Notes: generated by a model not told the origin, from the sequence alone. A stretch of 64,000 bases of DNA from Paenibacillus sp. DMB5 (GCF_001517085.1 NZ_LRAC01000126.1:1-64000); one strand, 5' to 3'. Counted from the first letter of the stretch, positions 52,455 through 61,709 are shown. Numbers and translations: made by a program.

Positions 52455-53765
52455 ATGAGTATGTGGAAAAAGAAAGTTCTGCCCCTGATGATGACAGTTC
52501 CTGTAACAATGGGGTTAGCTGGTTGTGCACAGACAGATGCTGAAGTATCGGCTGCACCGTATGAGAAAGGGGATCAGACTATCGAGCTGCAGTTCTGGAC
52601 CTCCGCTGTCGAAGAGGTGAATCAGGCGCTGGTGGACCAGTTCAATGAAACCAAGGGTGCCGAGCTGAACATCCATGTTAATGCCGAGTATCAGGGCGAC
52701 TACTGGGAGATGCAGCAGAAGGTGAATGCCGCGGCCATTGCCGGTACGCTCCCGAATGTGTTTGTGGATGAAGTGGCGATGACCAAGGGTTTTGCCGACA
52801 ATGATATTATTGTGAATTTGGAGCCTTATATTAAGGCTACGGACTTTGACCGGTCTGATTTTCAGATCGGAGATCTAGGCAACCTGTACGTGGGTGAGGA
52901 CCTATACGCTTTCCCTCATATGAGAAGTGTGCCGGTGATGTATGTGAACAAGACGCTGGCGGCAAAAGCAGGACTTAATGCGAACGGCCCTGCTACCTTT
53001 GCCGAGCTTGAAGCTTACCTCCAGGCAGCACATGACGCTACCGGCGAACCGCCGATGTATCTGTTCAACTACGATTTCTGGGTGATGGAGGCGCTGCTGC
53101 ATTCCTACTCCGGGACTACGGTTGTTAATAAGGAAGAAACAGAATCGAATATCAACAGCGAAGGCGCGGTTAAGCTGATTACCTTCATTGAAGAGCTGGA
53201 GTCCAAAGGACTGGTTAAAGTGCTGGGCGTGACCGATTCAGATGCTTTCTATGCCGCGATTGCCAAGCCGAGTACGGCGCTGATCTTTGCCAGTATCGGC
53301 GGCTACAAGACGTTCGCAGGTATGGCACAGCAGAACGGGCTTGAGCTGGGCGTGTCCATGATTCCTACAGGAGAAGACGGTAAGCGGGGCGTGCCGGTGG
53401 GCGGATCCAATACGTACCTGGCTAACACCAGATCGGATCAGGAAAAAGCGGCTGCCTTCGAATTCATGAAATGGCTGTCCGATACGGAGCAGGCTGCTTA
53501 CGCTTCTGCCAACACCGGCTATCTGCCAACCCGGCTGACTTCACTCGACACGGACCTGATGAAGGAGACCATTGCGGCATTCCCCGGCTACCAGGTAGCT
53601 TCTGATCAGCTCGAATTCAGCAAAATGCGTCCAATGACCGGCGCATACCACGAGATCGAGGACCTGATGGGCGGCAGGATCAACGAAATCTGGCTGGAGA
53701 ACCTGAACATTCAGGAGAGCCTGGATAAGCTGGCTGAGGAAGTGAATGTGATTTTGAATAGGTAG
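52455..53765 (+). CDS. ugpB: extracellular solute-binding lipoprotein (UgpB-type)
   Basis: 436 residues. Lipobox GLAGCAQ near residue 24; the mature protein has the cluster-B binding fold: IELQFWTSAVEEVNQALVDQFNET, PNVFVDEVAMTKGF, AFPHMRSVPVMYVNKTLAAKAG. Given the two GDPD genes upstream, glycerophosphodiesters (for example glycerophosphocholine or teichoic-acid fragments) are the likely ligands. Separated from ugpE by 81 bases, with aggaggag before ATG. Confidence 0.92.
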   Translation: MSMWKKKVLPLMMTVPVTMGLAGCAQTDAEVSAAPYEKGDQTIELQFWTSAVEEVNQALVDQFNETKGAELNIHVNAEYQGDYWEMQQKVNAAAIAGTLPNVFVDEVAMTKGFADNDIIVNLEPYIKATDFDRSDFQIGDLGNLYVGEDLYAFPHMRSVPVMYVNKTLAAKAGLNANGPATFAELEAYLQAAHDATGEPPMYLFNYDFWVMEALLHSYSGTTVVNKEETESNINSEGAVKLITFIEELESKGLVKVLGVTDSDAFYAAIAKPSTALIFASIGGYKTFAGMAQQNGLELGVSMIPTGEDGKRGVPVGGSNTYLANTRSDQEKAAAFEFMKWLSDTEQAAYASANTGYLPTRLTSLDTDLMKETIAAFPGYQVASDQLEFSKMRPMTGAYHEIEDLMGGRINEIWLENLNIQESLDKLAEEVNVILNR

Positions 53766-53798
53766 ATCGTGTGGGGATTTTAGGATGAATAATAAGAG

Positions 53799-53836
53799 GG
53801 AAAAGCTTCTGCTGATTTTTGGCGGGGGCTTTTTTG
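53799..53836 (+). terminator. Rho-independent terminator of the glycerophosphodiester operon
   Basis: aaaagcttctgc / gcgggggctttttt stem with T run, 35 bases after ugpB. Confidence 0.75.
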
Positions 53837-54209
53837 TAAGTATATGCCTATTAGACACAGGGAAGCGTACGGTTAAGACAGCAGAATTGGATATATAAGA
53901 GATTAGGGACGGTCATAAAAATGTACTTGCATCAAAAAAATTTATCATATGTCACTTAAAGGAGCACAGTAAATATGGCGAGGTATTAATACTATTTTTA
54001 TTGTTTGTAAAGAATAAAAACTAAAAAATATATATAATGGGAAAAAGTAATATATTTGTAACATTATTTTACAACAAAATACTATATACTACCATTATTA
54101 GACATTAGAGGGGGTGTTTATACTTCATTCGTCATAGCAGATTTTAGAGTTGAACGTATGTATTACTATTTGCGGTTGGTTAATTACCAATACCAAGGAG
54201 GAGATTAGA
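53837..54209 (+). other. A+T-rich intergenic region upstream of a secreted protein gene
   Basis: No gene is convincing here. The sequence is markedly A+T-rich. A possible promoter is ttgtaa (54056-54061) with tactat (54080-54085) at an 18-base spacing, followed by a long leader (about 120 bases) to the secreted protein start. No riboswitch recognised. Confidence 0.4.
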
Positions 54210-55094
54210 ATGAAAGCAGGAAAAAGTATGAAGTACATTACTGTTGGCCTATCAGCGTTCATTTTACTATCATCTAATGTTGTAACGGTGAATGCCACTG
54301 AAATTTTTACCTCAGGTGTGCCAAAAATTGATTTGGAGACAATAAAATTTCAAATCCCAACTTCTTTAGAACCTGGAGCAATATTGACCTATGATGTTGA
54401 GCAAGAGCCTACTATAACATATGATACAAGTGCAGTAGATCATGCTACTATTAAAAGTAAACCAAATCTTTTACAAGCAGAAGTTCCTGATATAGAAGGA
54501 AGAGCAGCTGAAGATGAGTTTTTCAAAACAGTGGCGGAATCTGTTAAGAATCTGCCAGTGACTGACCTAGGGTATGATCTTCCTGAACCATCCCCAGGAA
54601 CTGTAGTTATTTATGGATCTGATGGACATATCAACCGTATTTATCAGGATGAGAATATTGGTTCGAAACAAGCTATTGTAGCAGCTGACATCCCAACGTC
54701 GACAGTTCCTTATCCAGGACGATTACCAGCTGGGACATACACATACGGTTCAGGACAAAAAGTAATTATTTCAGCAGGTGCAGTAACCGGCGAAGGAAGA
54801 TTTACTGTTTTTCGTGCTGGTGTAGGGGGATCTGGGACAGTGGGATCAAGTAACAAAATATTGGGAGCAGGAGATGTAGCAACCAAACGGCAGATTGATA
54901 ATGCTGTCCATGGAACCCCAATCACTGCTAGAGCACTGGATACTAATATTGTTAAAACGGTATATAAAAACGATATAGGCTCACTTCCTGATGCTGTACT
55001 TGACAACTATTTCTGGGGTTGGAATAATGTTCAGTTTGGTTATACTTACAGTGATACCCTATCATTTTCAGGTAGATATTATTATCAGTTTTAA
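54210..55094 (+). CDS. secreted protein of unknown function
   Basis: 294 residues from ATG 54210 with aaggaggag upstream. Signal peptide with cleavage near VNATE (about residue 30). The body has a glycine- and threonine-rich part (PAGTYTYGSGQKVIISAGAVTGEGRF) and an aromatic C-terminus ending SGRYYYQF. A+T-rich compared with the flanking operons, which suggests horizontal gain. No domain recognised. A stable hairpin separates it from the lipoprotein gene, with which it may be transcribed. Confidence 0.75.
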   Translation: MKAGKSMKYITVGLSAFILLSSNVVTVNATEIFTSGVPKIDLETIKFQIPTSLEPGAILTYDVEQEPTITYDTSAVDHATIKSKPNLLQAEVPDIEGRAAEDEFFKTVAESVKNLPVTDLGYDLPEPSPGTVVIYGSDGHINRIYQDENIGSKQAIVAADIPTSTVPYPGRLPAGTYTYGSGQKVIISAGAVTGEGRFTVFRAGVGGSGTVGSSNKILGAGDVATKRQIDNAVHGTPITARALDTNIVKTVYKNDIGSLPDAVLDNYFWGWNNVQFGYTYSDTLSFSGRYYYQF

Positions 55095-55103
55095 AATGTC
55101 TGG

Positions 55104-55136
55104 ACTATGCCTATGGTTTTGTCCCATAGGCATAGT
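55104..55136 (+). other. perfect 13-bp hairpin between secreted protein and lipoprotein genes
   Basis: actatgcctatgg / ccataggcatagt with a 7-base loop. No T run follows, so it is not a classic terminator; it could stabilise the upstream mRNA or reduce read-through into the lipoprotein gene. Confidence 0.65.
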
Positions 55137-55171
55137 TAGTAGTAAAAACGGTTATGAAGGAGGAAGACAAT

Positions 55172-56239
55172 TTGAAAATAGGAGTAAAGCTTTTATTTTG
55201 TTTGATATGGATATCAATGCTACTCATTTCTTGCGAGTCCAAGGAAGCTTCAGTAACAGTTACTAGCACACCGGGTTCCAGCCCACAGGTTGAATCCACG
55301 ACAGCGCCCCATATAGCAGATTACATAACAATGACATATTCACAGTACGCCACAACGGATGATAACGGAGCCATCAAGACTCAAATTTTAAGCTATGAGC
55401 CGGATACTAAAGAAATGAAAAAGGTATTTGAATTTGACTACACAGCTCAATATCCGTTGGGCTTTTATGATAAGTCTAATGAAAGAGTGTATTACACCCA
55501 AAGGGTAGATACTGAAAAAGATTACGGTGACCAGATATTTGTCAGAGATTTAGCGGAGGGAGCAAGCATTCAATTAACGGAAAGCTTATTTGCAGTTAAC
55601 TACATGATTCCTTCGGGAAACCAGCTGTTCTTTGTGGCTAATGTGAAAGGGGAGCAGGCTATCCGATTAGGAGCTATTGATCTTAATACCAATGCGATGA
55701 CGCTTTGGGGTGATGAGGATATGCTTGTAGAGGCAATAACCCTGGATCATACGAATCAGAAAATCTATGTCTCTGCCTACTCGTTAGAACAAAGAAATTA
55801 TAGTCAGACCCATCAAGATGGACCAGCAGGTCAGAACAATTTTAAAATGCCAGCTTATACGGTTTATGAAACAGATTATGACCTGAAAGAGAAAACTAAG
55901 CTGTTTAGTAAAAATTACTGGATTCGTATGCTAATGAATACTGATGGGCATGTTTATGCGTTTTGTGACAAGGAGTACAATAAGGGCCAAGACCCTTCTA
56001 CAGTTGTTGATTATGACATTGCTATGAAAACAACGAATGAGACCAAGTGGGGGACGGCAAGGCTGCAAAGAGGGGAAGCCAATTACTCAAGTGACGGAAA
56101 TAAAATATATGCGATAGCGATTGTTAAAAACAAGCGTGGTTTACATGAATATAATGTGCAAAATAATACTTTTACTGCACTATTTACGCCTGAGGACGGT
56201 TTTATTAATAACATCCAGGTTGTGAGGGGAAATCACTAA
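55172..56239 (+). CDS. lipoprotein with beta-propeller-like repeats
   Basis: 355 residues from TTG 55172, chosen because aaggagga lies eight bases before it; ATG 55154 overlaps that site. Lipobox LLISCES near residue 21. Repeated short segments (LSYEPDTKEMKKVFEF, IDLNTNAMTLWG, YDLKEKTKLFSK, YNVQNNTFTALF) suggest a TolB/WD-like propeller. Probably surface-attached; may act with the secreted protein upstream. Function unknown. Confidence 0.75.
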   Translation: MKIGVKLLFCLIWISMLLISCESKEASVTVTSTPGSSPQVESTTAPHIADYITMTYSQYATTDDNGAIKTQILSYEPDTKEMKKVFEFDYTAQYPLGFYDKSNERVYYTQRVDTEKDYGDQIFVRDLAEGASIQLTESLFAVNYMIPSGNQLFFVANVKGEQAIRLGAIDLNTNAMTLWGDEDMLVEAITLDHTNQKIYVSAYSLEQRNYSQTHQDGPAGQNNFKMPAYTVYETDYDLKEKTKLFSKNYWIRMLMNTDGHVYAFCDKEYNKGQDPSTVVDYDIAMKTTNETKWGTARLQRGEANYSSDGNKIYAIAIVKNKRGLHEYNVQNNTFTALFTPEDGFINNIQVVRGNH

Positions 56240-56260
56240 TACTTTTTTTAGTACAAAATA

Positions 56261-56299
56261 AAAAGTGGACCAGGGCAAATCCCCTGATCCACTTTTTTT
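56261..56299. terminator. bidirectional terminator
   Basis: aaaagtggaccaggg / cccctgatccacttttt stem between the convergent lipoprotein and GH26 genes. Confidence 0.85.
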
Positions 56300-56305
56300 G
56301 TCTGC

Positions 56306-58894
56306 CTAAGGCTCAATCCCCCACACCAGCTGGCCGCTCACATAACCGGTGACTTTATCATGGTTGGCGAACTGGGTGCCGGAGGCCTTGAAGGAGTAAT
56401 CGTCAGCCTGATTGTAATTGGACCAGTCGGTTTTGGAGAAGCGGGTCTGGATTTCTGCGCTCTGGCCGGGATTCAGTGTTCCCGCTGCACTCGTAAAGCC
56501 AATCTCCAGAGCATAATCCGCTCCGGCAACCGGGGTTGCCAGCTTCACAAAAGTGGCGGTGACATTTGCGCTTCCGACACTGGCCCAATCGCTCCAGAAG
56601 CTCTGTGCTTTGTCCCCGTCGATGGTGTAGTAATACCGGAGCTTGACGTCACTAAGCTGGATCGCGGAAGTTCCGTTGTTGATTACTTTGAATTTTGGCG
56701 AAATGCCGTTGCTGGAGGCACTGGTGTTGCCGTTGAAGGCCTGGATCGTCAGGTTTCCTGACGGTAGGGTAACACTGCTGTCCGTCACATTTACGGTAAG
56801 AACGGCATTATTCCCCGCGTTAAAATGAAAGGTTATCACATGCTGGCCGACCGGCAGTGTGGCAAGATACGATTTTTTCAGAACAACAGCAGTGCTTGTT
56901 GCCGTATAATCCTGGCCGGAGGCAAGCGCAGCAGTTCCTTTGGTCACACTTGTCAGCTGGTGCCCGTTCAAGGTAAGGGCTACGGAGACATCCTGCTGCA
57001 GAGCGGCTGCTTTGTCAAAGGCTGCGGTTACCGGCGAAATTGAAGCGTCCTGGCCCGGACCCGGTGTTGTATCAATGATTTTCACCTTCAGGACAGGGTC
57101 TTGTCCCTGATTAAAGTCCAGCACAATTGAATGCTCGCCAACCGGCAGCTGGGCCAGGTACGCTTTTTTCAGAGTCAGCGTATTTCCGTTCAAGGTGTAA
57201 TCCTGCGTTGCAGTCAAGGCGGCAGTGCCTACCCGGAGAGCGGTAAGCGTATTGCCGTTAGGATTCACGGTTATGGCTTTGTCACTCTGATTAGGCGTGT
57301 ATTTGTCGAACTCGACGTTTGTCGGTGTGATGGATGCGTTTGGAATGGGATTGTTCACACTCAGGTCAGGCAGCTCGTCCAGTGTAATGACATAATTGCT
57401 CTGGTAGAGCGTTGTCAGGGTCGCCGGATAATTAAAAGCGGAGCTCATGAGATGCTCGCCGTACCAAGGCAGGAAGTAGAGCCAGCCGGATTTTTCCTCG
57501 GTCAGGTTCTTTACGCTCGGGATGGTGTCGTTTTCCGTCATCGCTACCATCTTAGTACCGCCGGTTAAGCCCACCAGCTGATAAAAAATCGAAGTAATCG
57601 CATCCTCATTAGGCACGCCGGACAAGCCGTCATAACGGTTGTAGATCGTATTGTATTTATCGTATCCGACCAGATCGACCTGGGTCTTGCCCGGGTACCA
57701 TGCCGGAGAAGTGCTATATACATAGCTGTTGTAGGTCCAGATCAGGTTGTGCAGGCCGTACGTTTCTGTGAGTCTGGTATAGAGCTGATCCCAAAGCTGC
57801 TTGTAGACCCCGGCGCCAGCCGATGCCCACCAGAACCAGGCGCCTTCCCCGTTCAGCCCGCCGTTGCCCTCTGCCTCATGATAAGGACGGAATAGGACTG
57901 GAACGTTATTATCCTGCAAAATCAGCAGCTGTTCCGCTAGATCATCGATAGCCGCCATCACGTACTGATATTCCTTGGTGCCGGGAACGACCGCATTGGC
58001 TGTATTAAAATTGGTTTCTGTCGGCTTGTAGGTGGCTTTCTTCCAGTCTACGAATTCGCCGGCCTGATAGGTAGTGAAATCACGGGGCACATTGATATGC
58101 CAGGAGGCTGTAGCGATCCCCCCGCGGTTATTGACCCAGTCGATCATCCGGCTTGTTGTTCCGTCCTCCCAGCCATACAGCGGATTGTAATTCATAAAAT
58201 CAAAGCCGCGGATAGCCGGGTATTTGCCGGTCAAATTGTGAATCCAGTCAAACTCAAGCTCGGCATTGCCGTCATTCCCGCCGCCGTAAATCTCCTGCTG
58301 GCCGGAGATAATATGATTACCGTAAACCTCTGTTAAATAGTTCATTAGCAGCTGTGTTTCCGGGGTGGCCTGGGGATCGGAGAGGACAGGCTGCACATTC
58401 AGAGGATCGAGATCAGCATAATCGACTGTGAAGGTATCGAAATAGGCGAAGCCCCAGCCTGCCTTGATCTGGATGGTGTTGACGCCTTTGTTCAGCTTTT
58501 GGAAGCCGAAATCGAAATCCTTCCAGGTGGTTGTGTAGGGCAGCATATACGAGCCTTTGGTAACGCCGTTAACCGTCAAAGACTGCTGTCTGCCGTCAGC
58601 GCTGAGCTCCTGCATATACCGTGTACTGATGGAATACATACCGGTTTCCGGGACAGTCACTGAAAAGGTTAGTGTGCCAGAGCTCTGCATCCAGACAAAA
58701 CCGCTTCCGGAGTAGCCGGGCTTGGGTGTTCCGTAAATCTGCGTAACTACCTGGAGGTCGGAGCTGAGCTGGGCATTTTCGCTTTCAATCGTGTACAGCG
58801 GGGCTTCTGCATGAGCGGGGGCAATCCTCACCATTCCAAGCAGCAGAGTAAAGACTAGCATCATTGCGCCTGCTTTTTTGACTAAATCTTTCAT
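56306..58894 (-). CDS. modular GH26 beta-mannanase with CBM and X2 domains
   Basis: 862 residues from ATG at 58894, eight bases after aaggaag; two in-frame ATG codons lie 6 and 18 bases upstream. Signal peptide ends near PAHAEA (about 30). Domains: CBM35/CBM6-like sandwich (about 32-160), GH26 barrel (about 170-515) with acid/base Glu in RPYHEAEG near 336 and nucleophile Glu in AMTENDTIP near 452, two CBM_X2 Ig-like modules (about 520-700; repeated LPVGxH), and a C-terminal CBM3 (about 710-862). Hydrolyses mannans bound to plant cell walls. A cre-like site upstream suggests CcpA repression. Confidence 0.93.
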   Translation of the reverse strand: MKDLVKKAGAMMLVFTLLLGMVRIAPAHAEAPLYTIESENAQLSSDLQVVTQIYGTPKPGYSGSGFVWMQSSGTLTFSVTVPETGMYSISTRYMQELSADGRQQSLTVNGVTKGSYMLPYTTTWKDFDFGFQKLNKGVNTIQIKAGWGFAYFDTFTVDYADLDPLNVQPVLSDPQATPETQLLMNYLTEVYGNHIISGQQEIYGGGNDGNAELEFDWIHNLTGKYPAIRGFDFMNYNPLYGWEDGTTSRMIDWVNNRGGIATASWHINVPRDFTTYQAGEFVDWKKATYKPTETNFNTANAVVPGTKEYQYVMAAIDDLAEQLLILQDNNVPVLFRPYHEAEGNGGLNGEGAWFWWASAGAGVYKQLWDQLYTRLTETYGLHNLIWTYNSYVYSTSPAWYPGKTQVDLVGYDKYNTIYNRYDGLSGVPNEDAITSIFYQLVGLTGGTKMVAMTENDTIPSVKNLTEEKSGWLYFLPWYGEHLMSSAFNYPATLTTLYQSNYVITLDELPDLSVNNPIPNASITPTNVEFDKYTPNQSDKAITVNPNGNTLTALRVGTAALTATQDYTLNGNTLTLKKAYLAQLPVGEHSIVLDFNQGQDPVLKVKIIDTTPGPGQDASISPVTAAFDKAAALQQDVSVALTLNGHQLTSVTKGTAALASGQDYTATSTAVVLKKSYLATLPVGQHVITFHFNAGNNAVLTVNVTDSSVTLPSGNLTIQAFNGNTSASSNGISPKFKVINNGTSAIQLSDVKLRYYYTIDGDKAQSFWSDWASVGSANVTATFVKLATPVAGADYALEIGFTSAAGTLNPGQSAEIQTRFSKTDWSNYNQADDYSFKASGTQFANHDKVTGYVSGQLVWGIEP

Positions 58895-58950
58895 CGTCAT
58901 CTTCCTTTCCATAATGAAATAGGATGAATAACTTATAGTCTACTGATTCA

Positions 58951-58964
58951 TGATGGCGCTTTCA
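58951..58964 (-). promoter_or_regulatory. cre (CcpA) site upstream of the GH26 mannanase gene
   Basis: On the minus strand tgaaagcgccatca matches the cre consensus TGWAARCGYTWNCW with a single mismatch, 56 bases upstream of the mannanase start. Confidence 0.55.
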
Positions 58965-59107
58965 TAGTGAATATAGCATATGTAACAATATGTGTATATA
59001 TGGAGTTGTGAAATATAAAGACAGATTAGGGGACCTTGAGATGCTGTTTTGCATGGTATAATACGGCATAGCGTCTGCTTCATTATTTCAGCTGATAAGG
59101 AGAAGCG

Positions 59108-59302
59108 ATGAGAACAATAAGTCACTTGGCTGTCAGACCCGGAACCCGGTTCGAAGAATCCGATCCTGCGCAGGAAGGGAACAAAAATACCAGGTTTGCT
59201 GATCTGATTATTGACGGACATTCCCTGTACCAGAGGCTACGTTTGGTACAGCAGGGATTCAGTGATTTTTTTACTGTGAGGATAATTATAGAGAATAAAT
59301 AG
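59108..59302 (+). CDS. short protein, possibly the N-terminal remnant of a longer one
   Basis: 64 residues, ATG with the strong site aaggagaag. The segment RFADLIIDGHSLYQRLRL reads like the N-terminal part of a larger soluble protein family, and the end (SDFFTVRIIIENK) looks abrupt, so the gene may be truncated. Function unknown. Divergent from the GH26 gene. Confidence 0.5.
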   Translation: MRTISHLAVRPGTRFEESDPAQEGNKNTRFADLIIDGHSLYQRLRLVQQGFSDFFTVRIIIENK

Positions 59303-59348
59303 AAAAATATGCTAACATAACATCTATCTTAAAGATGAGGTGGAAAAT

Positions 59349-59789
59349 ATGATACACGAAATCAGCGGTGGAACATCATCATTAGAGCTTTATGACGATT
59401 ATCTGGTAATTAAGCCAAGCAACGTGCAGAAATTGAATGGACACACCCAAACTATTCCATTAGAGCAGGTGGTAACTATCAGCATAGTTAAGCCCTTTTT
59501 AAGGGTACCTTACCTGCAGGTCATTACCCCCGGCCTTAAAACCACTAAAAAGGATAATGTAAAAGGGGCTGCCGCAAACGTTGTACTGATTCAGCCAGGT
59601 AAAATGAAAACCGCCGTAAAAATCCGTGATTATATAGCAAGCTATAAATCTACCAGAAATAATCGCACAGCATCCCCGGCTCCTACCGGATCGATCGATG
59701 ATCTGAGACAGCTTGCAGAACTGAGAGATTCAGGTGTCATTACTACACAGGAATTTGAAGCCAAGAAAAAACAGATTCTCGGGCTGTAA
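59349..59789 (+). CDS. DUF4429-like plus SHOCT domain protein
   Basis: 146 residues from ATG 59349 (gaggtgg upstream). N-terminal PH-like/DUF4429-type part (LELYDDYLVIKPSN...TIPLEQVVTISIVKP), a short Ser/Thr/Pro linker, and C-terminal SHOCT motif IDDLRQLAELRDSGVITTQEFEAKKKQIL near 117-145. SHOCT is a short oligomerisation module. Probably cytosolic, role unknown. Confidence 0.85.
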   Translation: MIHEISGGTSSLELYDDYLVIKPSNVQKLNGHTQTIPLEQVVTISIVKPFLRVPYLQVITPGLKTTKKDNVKGAAANVVLIQPGKMKTAVKIRDYIASYKSTRNNRTASPAPTGSIDDLRQLAELRDSGVITTQEFEAKKKQILGL

Positions 59790-60031
59790 GTGCTCTTCTA
59801 TGAAGCAGGCATCTTTGTGAAAACAAAGGTGTCTTTTTTATATTTTCCTCTTTGCATTGAGAAGATTGTGCCAGTTAAAGCAACAGATTGCATCTTACCG
59901 TTTACTGATCGAGTTTGCTTTTCTGTGCTGTTGCGAAATTTTGTTGCGGGCCTCTCTATGATAAGATGGATTGTACCATCAACAATATACATCCCGGTGT
60001 GTACCGGAAAGAAACGGGAGGAACGATTGAC

Positions 60032-60490
60032 ATGAAACATCCTTTTCATCTAAAAGCGGTATGGAACGGCGGACGTAACAGTGAGGGGCATATTGACGCA
60101 GGCGGGCTTAAAACAGTCATTTCGATTCCCCAGGAGATGGGCGGGCCGGGAACGGGGACCAATCCTGACGAGATGCTGCTGGGGGCAGCGGCTACCTGCT
60201 ATCTGATCACGCTGGCGGCGATGCTGGAGCGTTCCGGTATTACACCTCAGGAGCTGACACTGGAGTCCGAGGCGACTGTGGATGTGACGAACAACGTGTT
60301 CACGTACGAACGGATCACGCATAAGCCGCGCATTGTGCTTAGAGCAGATGTGACTGAGGCTGAGCTTGCGAAAACAGATCGGCTGGCTCATAAGGCCGAG
60401 CAGTCTTGTATGATTTCGCGGGCCGTGGCGGGAAATGTGACGATAGAGACAGTTCCTGCTATTGTAACGGCGGAGCCGGAAGCGGTGTGA
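60032..60490 (+). CDS. OsmC family peroxiredoxin
   Basis: 152 residues from ATG 60032 with gggagga upstream. OsmC/Ohr fold: GGPGTGTNPDEMLLGAAATCYLITLAAML near 39-67 contains the peroxidatic Cys, and AEQSCMISRAV near 127-137 the resolving Cys. Resembles the SACOL1771-type subgroup. Reduces organic hydroperoxides with low-molecular-weight or lipoyl thiols. Confidence 0.9.
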   Translation: MKHPFHLKAVWNGGRNSEGHIDAGGLKTVISIPQEMGGPGTGTNPDEMLLGAAATCYLITLAAMLERSGITPQELTLESEATVDVTNNVFTYERITHKPRIVLRADVTEAELAKTDRLAHKAEQSCMISRAVAGNVTIETVPAIVTAEPEAV

Positions 60491-60754
60491 TAGGCGCTGA
60501 AAGTAAAGCTGACTGAGTAGTTAGCTGGAGCACTTTGTTGAGCTGAATACATTTAAGTGGAATTTCGCCATCTAATTCTCTGATTTGTTCCGCTATCAGT
60601 AAACTAATTGGAAAAACGTCACTTATTTTCACCAGAATGGCCTTTCGAGCGGTAAATAGCTTTAGATAGATGCCGTTTTTCCAACTAAATGATGTAAATA
60701 TCGAAAAGTACTGAAATTATGTGACGAAAATCCAACTAGATTAATGAGATCCTT
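60491..60754. repeat. intergenic sequence with an 11-bp inverted repeat
   Basis: No gene. ttggaaaaacg (60608-60618) and its exact reverse complement cgtttttccaa (60674-60684) bracket 55 bases; similar 'ttggaaaaacg...' inverted stretches are, from memory, dispersed in Paenibacillus intergenic regions. A further ccaacta near 60732 may be another copy fragment. Confidence 0.5.
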
Positions 60755-60804
60755 AAAAAGACGCCTGCACCAGGACAGATAAGTCCTGCGCCAGGCGTCT
60801 TTTT
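60755..60804. terminator. bidirectional terminator
   Basis: aaaaagacgcctg / caggcgtcttttt stem between convergent transcripts of the OsmC and RpiR genes. Confidence 0.85.
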
Positions 60805-60819
60805 GCTATGCACCATTAG

Positions 60820-61653
60820 TCAGCTCCGCGGCAGCCTGCTCCCATACCTGGACCGCAGCTGCTGGAGCTTGTCGAGCTTCTTCAGGCTGCGGTCCTTGCT
60901 CAGCAGGCCGACGCCGAGGATCAGATTCTCGATAATGTAGGTGGGTCCAACCATCGAATGAAACTCCCATACCTCGCCCCGCCCGGCGTACAGCACAATA
61001 TCAGCATCCTGTGAACGGGGATAGACCAGCCTGTCGGTAATCAGGATAACGAAATAGCCCGCCTCCCGCGCATAGTCGAGGATGACATCCGTTTCGGGCA
61101 GCAGCTGTACGAAGCCGAAGACGAGCACGACATCCTTTTTGCCGGCATGCATCAGGGACTCCATCAGCTCATGGCCGCTTGGGGCCATCTTTTTCAGATT
61201 CAGCCCGTAGCGGGCCATCCGGTAAGTCATCAGCTCGGCGAGACCGGCACAGGGGCCGGGGCTGTAAATGTAAATATGCCGGGCAGCGGACAGGGCGGCT
61301 ACAGCACGCTCAAGGTGGGCTTCGTTCAAATAGCGGTTCGTCTCCTGCAGGTGATGTGAGGCCACATCCAGCAGCATTTGCGGGAGGGAGCTGCCGCCGG
61401 TCCGCTGCATGGCATCGCGCATTTTTTCGGACGGGGTGGACTCGAAGCGGAAGCGCAGGCTGTTCTTGAAGTCCTTGGCGTGGCGGTAGCCGGCGGCTTT
61501 CCAGAAGCGGGAGACCGAGGCAATGCTGACGCCCAGCTCGTCAGCCATTTCCTGCTCGGTCATGTAGAGGACGCGCAGCTCATTCTTTTGAATAAAATCG
61601 GCAATCACCCGCTGGTTCGGGGAAAAGGGACGGCGGTTCCAGTCCTTATACAT
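60820..61653 (-). CDS. MurR/RpiR family transcriptional regulator
   Basis: 277 residues. N-terminal HTH_6 (VIADFIQKNELRVLYMTEQEMADEL; GVSIASVSRFWKAAGY near 15-56) and C-terminal SIS sugar-isomerase domain (HIYIYSPGPCAGLAELMTYRMARYGL near 126-151). SIS domains bind phosphorylated sugars. Ribosome binding site ccaggagg. Divergent from the ECF transporter genes, with an inverted repeat gtaaa-tatt-tttac at 61710-61723, so it likely regulates them. Confidence 0.92.
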   Translation of the reverse strand: MYKDWNRRPFSPNQRVIADFIQKNELRVLYMTEQEMADELGVSIASVSRFWKAAGYRHAKDFKNSLRFRFESTPSEKMRDAMQRTGGSSLPQMLLDVASHHLQETNRYLNEAHLERAVAALSAARHIYIYSPGPCAGLAELMTYRMARYGLNLKKMAPSGHELMESLMHAGKKDVVLVFGFVQLLPETDVILDYAREAGYFVILITDRLVYPRSQDADIVLYAGRGEVWEFHSMVGPTYIIENLILGVGLLSKDRSLKKLDKLQQLRSRYGSRLPRS

Positions 61654-61709
61654 AGGCAGTTGTCCTCCTGGAATGATGATGCTTCTTCACTATAGCCTGC
61701 CAGTGTGAT

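Noticed and set aside
53784..53899. Short 38-codon frame after ugpB
   Set aside because: It overlaps the terminator hairpin and has no protein-like features.
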